Source: Trichostrongylus colubriformis
Taxonomy: Eukaryota; Nematoda; Chromadorea; Rhabditida; Trichostrongylidae
Direction: 5' to 3'
Length of the DNA: 64,000 nucleotides
NCBI GenBank assembly: GCA_963978905.1
Contig: OZ022260.1
Span: forward strand, 4,267,725-4,331,724
In this document: positions 36,201-43,280 of the stretch, piece by piece
How positions within the stretch are numbered: position 1 is the stretch's first letter
Layout: each line of letters starts with the position of its first letter
Notes under the pieces: model-generated
Database searches by the model: none
What the model was told of the DNA's origin: nothing
The model's input: the letters and a program-made list of their open reading frames with translations, nothing else
Program-made: the position numbers and the translations under genes

Positions 36201-39200
36201 CACACATGTGACGTGCTTTCTAAAGCACTCTTACTCAAACGTTTTTTTCTGTACGATGACCGAGTCATTTTCAAAAACCGTGGAGTAACGACGGCGTATG
36301 AGCTGACATTCTGTGCAGCGAAATTTGTCCTTGAAAACTTTGAATATTCTGCAAAACTGATTTTCCACCAGTAGCTTTCGCTATGATTGTCTTATTAATA
36401 AAGGACACGCTGCCCCAAACACAGATTTCTACAGTTTCATTGTTTTATTATTCGTTCACAACAGTACATTCATCAACTGACCTTATAAGGAATTCTCTAT
36501 CCCGGAGCGATTGCGGGTGCATAACCTTAAAATGAGCCACCACTTTACCTTCCGCCTCTGCACCGGAAAAGTCGAACACTCGCACTTTCCTGACAGGGGT
36601 TAGTTCTACTGAAAAAAAGAATGTTCAATTGATACGTTACGTCGTGGCGTACGACCACGATGTCATCGTGTTAGGACCCGACTGGATACGGCGCCGTAGT
36701 TCGCGACGATGCTTGTGAACTAGCGCCGTATGTAGTTGGGTCCTCACATGATGGCAGTGCTCAGGACGTAGTCGCTTCCAAAGTCAACTCAACGCCTCTA
36801 GCATCAGGGCACACCGGGAGTCAAAGATTCCTCAAAAAAAGGGGGGGACGTTTTTGACCGGACACGAGGGGGTCGTACCTTCAGAGAGCAGCGATCTGCT
36901 CATCACTAAAAAGCTCCACCCATTGTGCCCACGCATCTTTCATGACTTTAAAACCCATTCCCGACCTTAATCTACCTTTCCTCACGTTTGGAGAACCCCA
37001 TTTAGAATTTTCGGTCTGGAGACGGAACATTCCATAGCACGCCTCGCCCACCGTGGGTGGGGGTTGACTTGGTCCACTTGCGCTCTTTACTTCTTGTCCT
37101 ATGCCCTACGCATACCACGCTTGTCCCCGTCTCCACAGGTCGTTTTACATGCAATGTCTAGCCCCGCCCACTATTACAAATAATCCCATTGTGCCCACTT
37201 ATCTTTCATGACTTTGAAAAACCCGTTTCTGGCCTTTATCCACCTTCCCCCCACGTTTGGGGCGCATTCGAACCCAATTAACAGCCTTTGGCCTGAAAAC
37301 GGAACATTCCAGGGCACTCCCCGCCCACCGTGGGCGGAGCTTTACTTGGTCCATGTGTGCTCTTTGCTTCTTGTCCCATGCCCTACCCATACCACGTTTG
37401 TCTCCATCTCCACAGGCCGTTGTTCATGTGATGTCCAAGCTCCGCCCATTATTACAAATGCTCCGCCCTGCACGCGTCACACATGGAAGCATGCTAATTG
37501 GGCTTGATCAATATCGATCCATCAGTATCATCACTCGAACGGTTTCAGAAACGGAGAATTCGCGAAAACGAAAAAAGGAAACAAAATTCCTCTCATCATT
37601 CTCGTCTTTATACCACTTTAGGAATTCAGGGTCCCAGCTTTGCGGCGATGCGAGATATCAATTTCTCGCCAATCGCCTTCCGAGGCTCCTTATCAGCCCT
37701 TATCAGTTGCTATCACTTACGTTTCCTCACCATTGATGTCCCCTTACCACCCCTTATATCACTTTAAAAACTCAGAGTCCCAGCTTTGCGGCGATGCGAG
37801 ATATGAATTTCTCGCCAATCGCCTTTCGAGGCTCCTTATCAGCCCTTATCAGTTGCTATCACTTCCGTTCCCTCACCATTGATGTCCCCTTACCACCCCT
37901 TATATCACTTTAAAAACTCAGAGTCCCAGCTTTGCGGCGATGCGAGATATGAATTTCGTGACAGACGGAGGGACGGACAAAGGGATAAAGGGGCGTACAG
38001 AGAGACGAAGCGTCTTATATATAGTAGGGATATGTAGTAGGGATATATAATTTCGTGACAGACGGACGTACAAAGGGACAGAAGAACTTAAACGGTAAAA
38101 TGTGACATTGCTCTGCTTTGTGCGGTCGCGTCGCGGCTTTCGTACCGGAGCATATTATCTCCTCCAAAAGCGCTAATTTTCCATGCCATGTGTTCCTGCT
38201 TTTACCTGGGATTGAGAAACTTCCCCTCTTTACCTTTCCATTTACTGCTTATTGTAGTAATATCTTTTCTCTGGAGTGTACTTTATCCAGAAAGTGCACT
38301 GGTCGTTCTAGTGTATTTATACAGGACTTGCCACTTTTCTATGAAGATGCGAATTCAGTTTTCACCACTTCTTGCGTAGTTTTCATTAACTGCGCGTACG
38401 CTTTCAAAATGCTATTAGAAAAACTTTTATGCAAAGATCCTCTGAATCTTAAGACCTGTTATGTTGAGCAGTATTAGTTTTCTGATATGCCTTCATATTG
38501 TTGTTGCTTTAATTCAAGTTATCGGAACTAGCATAGATTTTTTTCATAGGTTTTTCAGAACTGAAGCTGAGGAGTGGTTTTTTATGTGATACGATTTGTT
38601 GAATTGATTTGAATTGTTGAACACGTTTCTTGATGAACAGTGGGGTCAAATAGTGGGGGGGGGGTTGGGAGACGCCAAATTTTCACCCACGTCAAAGCTT
38701 CTTTTCTTCCTAGGCTTAGGCTAAAGCAGATGAAACCTATGCTTCGACAGATGCTTTTTCATGGGAGGGGAGGGGATATCAATTTTAGCCTAAGCCTAGG
38801 GAGGGAAAGGAGCTACGACGTCGACGCAAGGTTGCGTTACCCCTCCCCCCCCCCCCTCCCCCCCCCCCCCCCCCGACCTCCACCCCCCGCACCCCCCCCC
38901 CCCCCCCCCCCCCGACTTTATTGACTTTATTTGACCTGAACAGTGTTGATTATAGCAATAATGGATGTTAAACGACGATTCTGAAGACATTCCACTTCAA
39001 GCAGGACCACATGGCATGGAAGATTAGCTCGCTTGGGGGAGATAATGTGTTCCGGTACGAAAGCCGCGACGCAACCGCACAAAGGAGAGCAATGTCACAT
39101 TTTGCTTTTTAAAATTCTTCTCGAAGGGAAGGACGGACGGACAGACAGACGAAGCGTTTTATATACGGAGTGCAAAAAAAAAGTAATTTTGTCTCCACTT

Positions 39201-40876
39201 TCAACCCCCTTCAGCCAAACTACAACAAATTCTGTTGAGGTAAGTTCATCCAAAAATTCAAGAGCAGTCCTCACTCTATCACTATACTCCGTGGCAGCCT
39301 TCTGCACGAGCAGGAACGGGAGCGAGGAAAGACTGAACAAGATGTGTCCCTCAACTGGGCAAAATCCGAAATTTCGACGCCCTCGTTCACAACCTTGCTG
39401 ACATTCGTTCACTTTTGGTACCTAAGGGGATTCATACTGGGTGGTGTTCTTTAACATTCCGTTTTTTTCCGGGTGCTCAACGCCCTTCGTTTCAAGAGCG
39501 AGAACGTGCCATTACCACTGAAACCCCTCCGAGGGCAGGTTTGAGGCATGAAAAATGATACTTCGGATCATAGCAGCGTTGTTCGAGCAGCAAGCTCTGT
39601 GACTTCCATGAACCGAAGGATCAATGATCAATCTTCAGGAAGCTTCCCACAAAAGGCCTACCACCGAGCCTGGCTTCACTGTTTTAAGCGGACCTTTATA
39701 TAATACTATAGGTACTACGAGGCCAGAGTGCGCCGAATGAAAGCTCCATGTTTTTATAAAGGTGAACGTAGGGAGCCACAGCTTGTTCCTGCTTTCAGAG
39801 AAACATTTCAGGAATATTTTGCCGTAATACTTTTATCTCATTCATTTCCCTATGTTTTGTATAACTGGCAGATGTGAGCCGTGGGCAAATACTTTTTTTT
39901 GGCACCCTTTGTATAGTGGAGATACACAAAGTGCCCTCAATACTCTACTGTTGTTTTTGAGAGTGTGAGGGTATGCGATGAAGCAACGTAACAATGAAAG
40001 GCGCCAGCAGCACAACTACAATCGTGAATCGGATTTCGTGAACAGAGTTGTCGACTATACTGCAATGATGGATGATGTAACGAGACATACATTACCTGAT
40101 AGAGCAAAGGGTTCGCTACTAAAACCAACGGTTCAATGACAGTCGCGTGATATTCACTGTCGGGAACCCACTATTCATGGTCGAGAACCCACTGCGCGGC
40201 AATTACGAAAGGCACGAGAAAAAGGCACGTGTGGTTCACTCAACAGCAAATTCCTGTAAAGTTTTCAGTTCTTTATCACTCAGCAGAGCGTTTCGTTTTG
40301 TGAGTGCGACTATGATTTTCTCCACAGTTGCTACAAAGATGGTCTCTTTCTAGTCCAAATGACACCTTAACCCCTCTTTTAAATCTCCTGAGATTTTGAA
40401 CGAAAACTTGACTTCCACTTCACACATTCTACATGCAAAGCATCTCATGAAAAACGGATAACTTACCGACGTCATAGATACTCTCATTATGGAAGTTTAC
40501 GACAACCACTGATACGTTGGGAAACACTGGCTTACACTTGGTATCATCGTACAATTTGATATCAAACTTCATGTCAAAAACCTGAAGTATTATGTCAATA
40601 ACAGTAGTTATCATAGAAATGTTGAGTTATGGGAGAACGGCACCGCATCTCCTGAGACAACAAGCCCGTGTCGTGTCGTGTATCATAAGCCCATAAGCCT
40701 TTTTCCGCAAGTGTGTTGTTACACCACAGAAATTGCAAGCTGCATCTTTTCAGCTTTCAGTGGTATATTCACCGAACCATACTGGCTCTTACTTACAATC
40801 AGCAGCATCATACATATCGGTTCCCATACATATTACATAAGTCAACTGCCTCGCCACCAAAATTCCGATCCGAAGG
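21164..40876 (-). CDS. large single-pass membrane protein with fibronectin III-like modules (17 exons chained)
   Basis: Seventeen - strand exons, listed separately, chain with compatible splice phases at every junction except between 34700 and 33108, where an exon is probably missing. Together they give roughly 580 residues. The order is: an N-terminal mixed alpha/beta region; two segments with fibronectin III features (EWQIEARPERYRVVLE; YHVSVACMTGGGMGPRSPW); a Thr/Pro-rich stalk; another fibronectin-like segment (LSPGYKFDLNCYSYAVNVTF); one transmembrane helix; and a tail ending in a basic stretch. The 5' end is not in the chain; exons near 46 kb, or even 59-61 kb, may belong to it. A surface receptor or adhesion role is inference. 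The introns carry most of the mobile elements of this region. I cannot name the gene. Confidence 0.6.
21327..21387 (-). CDS. exon: cytoplasmic tail
   Basis: 61 bases between an ATGATGCAG acceptor and a GTATGC donor, reading LDSYAKIYTLKKIDQSDYCQ. It needs two bases from the previous exon, which ends in AG, giving a Ser codon. Confidence 0.55.
21570..22000. mobile_element. TTAA foldback element 2 (intronic)
   Basis: Full-length copy with TTAA at both ends (TTAAAGGAACCGTCCCCG ... GACGATTCCCTTAA). It sits in the intron between the transmembrane exon and the tail exons. Confidence 0.75.
22001..22598. other. intronic DNA, nothing recognised
   Basis: No exon or known repeat. GC-rich stretches near 22370-22440. 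Confidence 0.3.
22599..23029. mobile_element. TTAA foldback element 3 (intronic)
   Basis: 431 bp with clean TTAA on both sides and nearly complementary halves (AAAATTTCACGCGAAAAAAT left, TTTTTTCGCATGAAATTTTG right). It is 47 bases downstream of the transmembrane exon. Confidence 0.8.
23076..23211 (-). CDS. exon: transmembrane helix
   Basis: A CGATTTCAG acceptor and an AG/GTGAAG donor. It encodes FISPGF, then a helix of about 22 hydrophobic residues (MIVYGVVLVLIALVITCFVI), then SSRQKK and a Cys-rich juxtamembrane piece (VCLDACICGHGL). The positive charges after the helix place the C-terminus in the cytosol. If the exon read through, it would stop one codon later, giving a short alternative tail. 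Confidence 0.65.
23343..23903 (+). mobile_element. TTAA-flanked element, family 2 (561 bp, intronic)
   Basis: TTAAAGACAGCATTGGGGG at the left and CCCCTAATGCTGCCTTTAA at the right. Reverse-oriented relative of the element at 6165-6702. Non-autonomous. It lies in the intron before the transmembrane exon. Confidence 0.7.
24044..24149 (-). CDS. exon: fibronectin-like segment before the membrane
   Basis: A TTGATTACAG acceptor and a GTAGGT donor. It reads LSPGYKFDLNCYSYAVNVTF and continues to KKTKERCY. The L-x-P-G-x-x-Y/F ... Y-A-V pattern is the usual E-F-G region of a fibronectin III fold. One N-glycosylation site (NVT). Confidence 0.6.
24246..24317 (-). CDS. exon: Ser/Thr-rich stalk
   Basis: A TTTATCTTTCAG acceptor and a GTATGG donor, with 24 codons in phase 0 on both sides (SSAASLPETTVITKDVSTRE). 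It continues the Thr-rich run of the exon at 27800-27939. Confidence 0.6.
24826..24856. repeat. perfect palindrome beside a mariner
   Basis: CGGTATCGCCATGGG, one base, then its exact complement. It ends 10 bases before the mariner terminus at 24866. Confidence 0.75.
24866..25571. mobile_element. rearranged mariner made of two inverted 3' halves
   Basis: The ends TTAGGTGTGTGCAGAATAAA and GGCTATCTGCACACACCC are degenerate TIRs related to the mariner at 49595-50485. Both halves carry the transposase 3' region in opposite orientation (ATCGTTGGCAGAGTTGTG against its complement; TTTTCCGGGTTCTCGATGCA in both directions), meeting near 25207. It is a tail-to-tail foldback derivative, unable to encode transposase. 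Confidence 0.65.
25572..26524. other. intronic or intergenic DNA, nothing recognised
   Basis: A stretch near 26040-26100 (GCGACGCGATTCATGCGAGC ... TAGTTGGGACTC) resembles segments at 24735-24800 and 36710-36745, so it is probably a dispersed repeat. No exon seen. Confidence 0.3.
26525..27395. mobile_element. long TA-flanked mariner-type MITE, copy A2
   Basis: The ends AGGTTGTCCCGAAAGTTCTC and GACTTTCCGGACAACCTAAT. The interior matches the copy at 18715-19579. Confidence 0.65.
27800..27939 (-). CDS. exon: fibronectin III C-terminal half and Thr-rich linker
   Basis: A CTTCATTGCAG acceptor and a GCG/GTAAAC donor. The 46 codons begin IYHVSVACMTGGGMGPRSPW, matching the F-G strands of fibronectin III (Y-x-V-x-V-x-A ... 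G-x-G-P-x-S ... F-x-T). They end in a Thr/Pro-rich linker (KTTTTTVPTTTIA). Confidence 0.65.
28087..28231 (-). CDS. exon: Cys-containing fibronectin-like segment
   Basis: A TTTTATAG acceptor and a GCG/GTGCCA donor. 48 codons start VRLCENPDLVESCEVKRLPP and include RRLKPSSTVYRAQILC, where L-x-P-x-S-x-Y fits the E-F region of the module completed by the next exon. A second frame is open across the exon but does not match the flanking phases. Confidence 0.55.
28296..28408 (-). CDS. exon: start of a fibronectin-like module
   Basis: A CATTTCAG acceptor and a GTAATT donor. 37 codons (PTDAPTEVEVTELLDVVYVD and on to GKDAGCE). Joined to the preceding exon it reads LAPTDAPTEV, a typical linker between two fibronectin III modules. 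Confidence 0.6.
28440..29350. other. intronic DNA, nothing recognised
   Basis: Moderately GC-rich, with no exon fitting the gene and no repeat signature I can assign. A degenerate retroelement is possible. Confidence 0.3.
29364..29751. mobile_element. probable MITE with CAGAGTTGG ends
   Basis: About 390 bp bounded by TCAGAGTTGG and CCAACTCTGA, with internal CGATCA/TGATCG-rich repeats (GGCGATTCAGGCGATCAAAC). The target-site duplication is unclear, so the superfamily is not assigned. Confidence 0.4.
30082..30977 (+). mobile_element. dead mariner element (intronic)
   Basis: TTAGGTTGATTCATAATAAA at the left and the near-exact complement at the right, flanked by TA. 896 bp, shortened by internal deletion. 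It lies in the intron between the exons at 31191 and 28408. Confidence 0.8.
30250..30901 (+). pseudogene. mariner transposase pseudogene
   Basis: Recognisable pieces in order: the N-terminal DNA-binding region (MPHDFKWSRDHIRNVILF; then LKEVHKEHAPARSTL and a stop), a WELLDEGTTVSADVYVRRLR segment, a second-Asp region read as QHDNVSTS, and the third-Asp region APSDFHLFSHSQRHLDGQDF followed by the C-terminal helix to VIDKDGVYFK. The first catalytic Asp region is deleted and the frame shifts several times. Confidence 0.75.
31191..31320 (-). CDS. exon: fibronectin III-like module
   Basis: An AATATTCAG acceptor and a TTAG/GTGAGA donor, phase 0 in and phase 1 out. 43 codons: EWQIEARPERYRVVLEPVIH ... 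NLTIQIDVKEL. The W-x-I/V ... Y-x-V pattern and the final L-x-I-x-x-L-x-P (completed in the next exon) fit a fibronectin III domain. Confidence 0.65.
31399..31673. mobile_element. MULE-type foldback MITE with 9-bp TSD (intronic)
   Basis: Termini GGGTGTGTGCAGATATGACA and the complement of GGGTGTATGCAGATATGACA differ at one base over 29. Both sides carry CATTAACCC (31390-31398 and 31674-31682), a 9-bp duplication typical of Mutator-like elements. The arms pair almost to the centre. No coding capacity. Confidence 0.8.
31690..32310. other. intronic DNA with a diverged foldback arm
   Basis: From about 32170, TTTTTTGCGTGAAACTCTGTG and GAAAATATGGGTAACAGAAG resemble a decayed right arm of the TTAA foldback family. 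No exon seen. Confidence 0.35.
32313..32531. mobile_element. TTAA foldback element, half copy abutting a full copy
   Basis: Begins TTAAAGGAATCGTCCACG and follows one arm to about the centre, then runs directly into the left end of the next element at 32532. Confidence 0.65.
32532..32963. mobile_element. TTAA foldback element 5 (intronic)
   Basis: Full copy ending in CGATTCCTTTAA. The left TTAA has been replaced by the junction with the preceding half copy. Confidence 0.75.
33036..33108 (-). CDS. exon of the membrane-protein gene
   Basis: A TTAATTTCAG acceptor and a TT/GTGAGT donor. 24 codons: RTRIYNGEETVMNWLKATTN then KTLV. It joins the next exon in phase 0 to give KTLVEWQIE, completing a beta strand. 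It needs two bases from an upstream exon that I did not find. Confidence 0.6.
33110..34210. other. intronic DNA, one exon probably missed
   Basis: Phase mismatch between the flanking exons implies a missing exon or a different splice site here. A 125-codon + strand frame at 33345-33722 has no domain or splice support. Confidence 0.3.
34215..34648. mobile_element. TTAA foldback element 6 (intronic)
   Basis: 434 bp with TTAA at 34215-34218 and 34645-34648. The best-preserved copy. The two halves are complementary apart from a few mismatches and meet near ACGTAAACAGTCC. Confidence 0.85.
34700..34796 (-). CDS. exon of the membrane-protein gene
   Basis: A GTCATTTCAG acceptor. 32 codons: AKYRGPHANYDGDGVDQLPE then VYSSIKINPDGG, to a GTATCA donor. 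Takes two bases from the exon at 36482. The donor choice is uncertain (34700 or 34702). Confidence 0.5.
34864..35074. mobile_element. 211-bp mariner MITE
   Basis: TTAGGCTGTCCCAAAAGTTC at the left and the near-complement (GAACTTTCGAGACAACCTAA) at the right, with TA on both sides. The inverted ends extend to CACCTCGACC. Confidence 0.75.
35080..36480. other. intronic DNA, no confirmed exon
   Basis: An open - strand frame of 118 codons at 35847-36203 lacks good splice sites. An alternative short exon near 36060-36110 (TTTTCCAG acceptor, KTGAQWNVSVQSES) is possible but unproven. Confidence 0.3.
36482..36608 (-). CDS. exon of the membrane-protein gene
   Basis: A TTTTTTTCAG acceptor and an AG/GTCAGT donor. 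41 codons: ELTPVRKVRVFDFSGAEAEG then KVVAHFKVMHPQSLRDREFL. Alternating hydrophobics suggest a beta-rich extracellular fold. Phases match both neighbours. Confidence 0.65.
36673..36744. repeat. 72-bp imperfect palindrome
   Basis: AGGACCCGACTGGATACGGC at the left and the near-complement GCGCCGTATGTAGTTGGGTC at the right, three mismatches in 22. Probably a tiny MITE. Confidence 0.5.
37000..38036 (-). mobile_element. Helitron-like element with two satellite blocks (intronic)
   Basis: Contains GTGGGCGG palindrome units (37000-37480), then three 146-bp tandem units (from 37631, 37777 and 37923, each starting GTCCCAGCTTTGCGGCGATG), then ATTTCGTGACAGACGG... and the terminus TATATATAGTAGGGATAT. A second terminus follows at once (38036-38090). 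Confidence 0.5.
37631..37950. repeat. 146-bp tandem repeat, about 2.2 units
   Basis: Period 146 between identical anchor sequences, with the Helitron-like terminus continuing from the last unit. The same family is tandem at 48.7-49.5 kb and inverted at 51.5-51.8 kb. Confidence 0.75.
38709..38800. repeat. 17-bp inverted repeat containing TTAGGC-type motifs
   Basis: CCTAGGCTTAGGCTAAA at 38709 and its exact complement at 38784-38800. TTAGGC is the nematode telomere unit, but each arm holds barely two units. Confidence 0.5.
38838..38914. repeat. poly-C tract
   Basis: About 75 bases of nearly pure C with short interruptions. Its true length is likely unreliable in the assembly. Confidence 0.85.
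39199..39301 (-). CDS. exon of the membrane-protein gene, helical
   Basis: A CTCGTGCAG acceptor and a GAAA/GTGGAG donor. 34 codons: KAATEYSDRVRTALEFLDEL then TSTEFVVVWLKGVE. It joins the next exon as GVEIELTPVRKV. The donor lies 31 bases from a Helitron-like terminus. Confidence 0.5.
40020..40059 (-). CDS. short exon of the membrane-protein gene
   Basis: A CATCATTGCAG acceptor. 13 codons: IVDNSVHEIRFTI, to a GTAGTT donor. If the donor is not used, the frame continues as a hydrophobic helix (VVVLLAPFIVTLL) to a stop, which would make a shorter membrane-anchored isoform or end a separate gene here. Confidence 0.45.
40240..40330 (-). CDS. exon of the membrane-protein gene, helical
   Basis: A CATCTTTGTAG acceptor and a GA/GTGAAC donor. 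29 codons: TVEKIIVALTKRNALLSDKE then LKTLQEFAV. Phases match both sides. Confidence 0.6.
40467..40581 (-). CDS. exon of the membrane-protein gene, beta-rich
   Basis: An ATACTTCAG acceptor and a perfect GTAAGT donor. 38 codons: VFDMKFDIKLYDDTKCKPVF then PNVSVVVVNFHNESIYDV, with two N-glycosylation sites. One of the best-supported exons. Confidence 0.65.
40814..40876 (-). CDS. exon of the membrane-protein gene, most 5' in the chain
   Basis: A GATTAG acceptor and a GTATGA donor. 21 codons: PSDRNFGGEAVDLCNMYGNR then Y. The acceptor is weak, but the phase joins the next exon cleanly. Confidence 0.45.
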
Positions 40877-40899
40877 CTAATCTGCAGTGATGCATTTTG

Positions 40900-41580
40900 T
40901 ACATATTAGACAATTTGGAAAGTTTTTGCGGTTTCGAGCATTCCACTCTCTCAAAAAAAAATTTTGTTTCTTCACTAGAGTTGCCTGTACCATATTACTT
41001 CTAGCTCTATTCAACCATAGCAATAACGTTCCAGGATGTTGAATTTTTCTAGCGTTTCTAGAATAAACCGGACAAACGGCAGAACCGCACCATTTTCTTG
41101 CACACACCTTTTCTACAACACCCACACGACCCATTTCTTAACCGCGTCGTGACATGTGGTAAGAACAGGACTGTGTCGAATAATTGACGACAATCTGTAC
41201 AATGGTGAGGTAGCAGCGGTTAGCCTCATCCGTGGTGGCGGTATGGTGGTCTGAGACTGCTATAATCCATCACAGCTTCATGGATCCCGGTGAAGCTATA
41301 CGGCTGATAAGCAGTGTGGGGGATTTGCGAGATGCATCGCGAATTGCAGATCGTAAGCCGAGTACTAGGTAACAGGAAGGGACATTCATTTGCTCATCTG
41401 GTCCTACCGATTACCATTTTTTCGAGCGTCTGCAATCCTCGAGTAAGACGCTTTAAGACTCAACACGATGCTGAAGCGACCATCTACAAAAACACTTCTG
41501 AATCTCCAGAGTTCAAGGAAATCGTGAGGAACAAGCTTGTAGTATATTGTTAGCAAAAACGTGTAGATTCTAATATTTGT
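40900..41580. other. unassigned DNA
   Basis: A + strand patch at 41190-41560 (DNLYNGEVAAV ... GGGMVV) faintly recalls a decayed transposase but is too short to assign. Confidence 0.25.
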
Positions 41581-41583
41581 ATT

Positions 41584-41931
41584 ATGTCTGTACCTCAACT
41601 GGTAGAATTTCGTACGAGTCAAGCAAGATATGGGCATTTAAAATTAGAGGTCGAAAACCGCAAAAATTTTACCTACCACCTAGAAGCACATCAGTTCATC
41701 ATCACCGTGCACACGTGCGGCCCAACTGTATATCTTCATGTTAAGATTTCGCGTTGCGGCGTGCTCCGCGCCATGTTCGCGCTCGAGATGACTGCCCTCG
41801 GTGGAAATCGCGTTGATTTGCGTAAAGAGGACGGCGACCGTATCCACGTCTGTTTTTATTCATTCCGTCGCGATATGAAGCTTGTTTTCAAATTGCTTCG
41901 AACTCAAAAGACAGAACTCGGCAGAATTTAG
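41584..41931 (+). CDS. single-exon orphan, 115 residues
   Basis: An ATG-initiated frame reading MSVPQLVEFRTSQARYGHLK, continuing through a beta-rich middle (HQFIITVHTCGPTVYLHVKI) to a basic end (MKLVFKLLRTQKTELGRI). No repeats or transposase motifs, and composition shifts to GC-rich third positions in the second half, which supports coding. It could also be the last exon of a spliced gene. Not recognised. It lies on the opposite strand to the large gene. Confidence 0.45.
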   Translation: MSVPQLVEFRTSQARYGHLKLEVENRKNFTYHLEAHQFIITVHTCGPTVYLHVKISRCGVLRAMFALEMTALGGNRVDLRKEDGDRIHVCFYSFRRDMKLVFKLLRTQKTELGRI

Positions 41932-42273
41932 TTTAGTTCAAGTGTTCTCAGTTCATCCTCAGCTGATGATAGCGTTTTGCATGCAATTATACCATTTTCT
42001 TGCTCTGCATCATCTTTATATGCATAATTTCTTTTCGCCCGGATTTAACTTGTTTTATACATCCTACTATACCATAAATTATATATTTTGTATTGTATCG
42101 AATTGCGATGCAGTGAGCTTTAGGCATTTACACAGCTCGGCCTAGAGGAAAAGCTCGATGATTAGTGAGTGAATCACTTCCGCTGTTATGCGAATGTCGG
42201 TTCTTGCACAAGTATATGGTTTCGCTCACCTCGGAGCTCCTTCTTCTCCTGAGCTGACGCAGAAGCTCATCTA

Positions 42274-43157
42274 TTAGGTTGTAAGGAAAGTTTTGGCTGG
42301 TTTTTAAAATTTCAACTTCGGGAGATCATAACTCGGCTCAGACTGCATCTTTTCTCACAAAGCGAGCACCATTCGATTCACTACACTCTTGACAACATAA
42401 TGCATACCTACATATCTTAATTTGATAAAGGGCTGATAATTTATATTGCGCGGAACGAAAAAATCGACTTCAACTCGCCACTCTTTCTGAACACACTGCT
42501 ACTGAAGGAGCTGTCTAGATGTTTGGAAAAGTGGGGCACAGTTAGCGCTAGATCTGGTGAATGTGATGGACGAGTAAGGGCTTCAGCCTGCAACTGCTTC
42601 AATTACTGGAAGAGGATTTGTGAAAAATGAGCTCGCGCATAACTGCCGTGAGGGGTCCCGCGGCACCCATTTTTTGATTTTTCCAAAACAAGGCTACTTG
42701 AGGTGGTCAACTAAGTTTGCTTGTTGAGGGTCAATACTTGTGGATATCCCCTGCAAATATGGACGCTCATCGCCTTCTGGCGTTTTAGTTAAAGCAATTT
42801 GAACAATTGAAAGTCCAAGCAGCTCGTCCTCATTTCCGCACTTCTGAAACCATAAACAAAGTGTTCCATTCAATGCTTCACCCCCTCCTCTTGCACTGTG
42901 TTCACCTTCGCTGGGACTCGGCTAAACAAGAACTCGTGAAGTGAAGTCATCTTAAAAGTGCCATTTTCGCAGTACTTTAAAATTTCCCTAGTAATTCGAG
43001 AACCTTGTGGCTTTCCAAATAAAACATATATTTAGGAAGAGCAACTTTTTGTCTACCTAAGGAGTTGAACATGTCAGCTGATTCATGCTGACGTGCTCCG
43101 ATATTTGAATTTATCTTGTGAACGCGAAAAAGCGGCCAGAACTTCCTTACAACCTAA
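42274..43157. mobile_element. long TA-flanked mariner-type MITE, copy A3
   Basis: The ends TTAGGTTGTAAGGAAAGTTT and ACTTCCTTACAACCTAA, with TA on both sides. 884 bp. Same interior as the copies at 18715 and 26525. Confidence 0.7.
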
Positions 43158-43169
43158 TACTTTTCTACA

Positions 43170-43280
43170 TCTTCGTGCTGATATGCAAGTTAGGATGATA
43201 TATAACACAGGAAATGAGATAAATGCATACGAAACGCTATCACTATCTAAGAGTGAACTGGATTCAACTAAATTTCGTTT
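43170..43280 (+). CDS. candidate exon next to MITE A3
   Basis: A frame reading MQVRMIYNTGNEINAYETLS then LSKSELDSTKFR, ending at a strong GTGAGTATT donor. The acceptor is unclear because the MITE lies immediately upstream. The - strand also reads as a hydrophobic segment here (VSYAFISFPVLYIILTC), so the strand is uncertain. Confidence 0.35.

Larger units (their letters stand above)
38050..39168. repeat. foldback structure with Helitron-like arms
   Basis: 38060-38165 (GACGGACGTACAAAGG ... CGGCTTTCGTACCGGAG) is inverted at 39030-39165. Between the arms lie an unrelated frame (38118-38477), the telomere-like palindrome and a poly-C tract. Confidence 0.5.

Noticed and set aside
35847..36203. 118-codon open frame on the - strand
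   Set aside because: Lies in an intron of the large gene, has no acceptor or donor that fits the phase chain, and other frames on the same strand could supply a better short exon.
38640..38990. Pro-rich and Gly-rich frames
   Set aside because: Translations of the poly-C tract.
41190..41560. Faint transposase-like patch on the + strand
   Set aside because: Too short and without termini or a catalytic motif.
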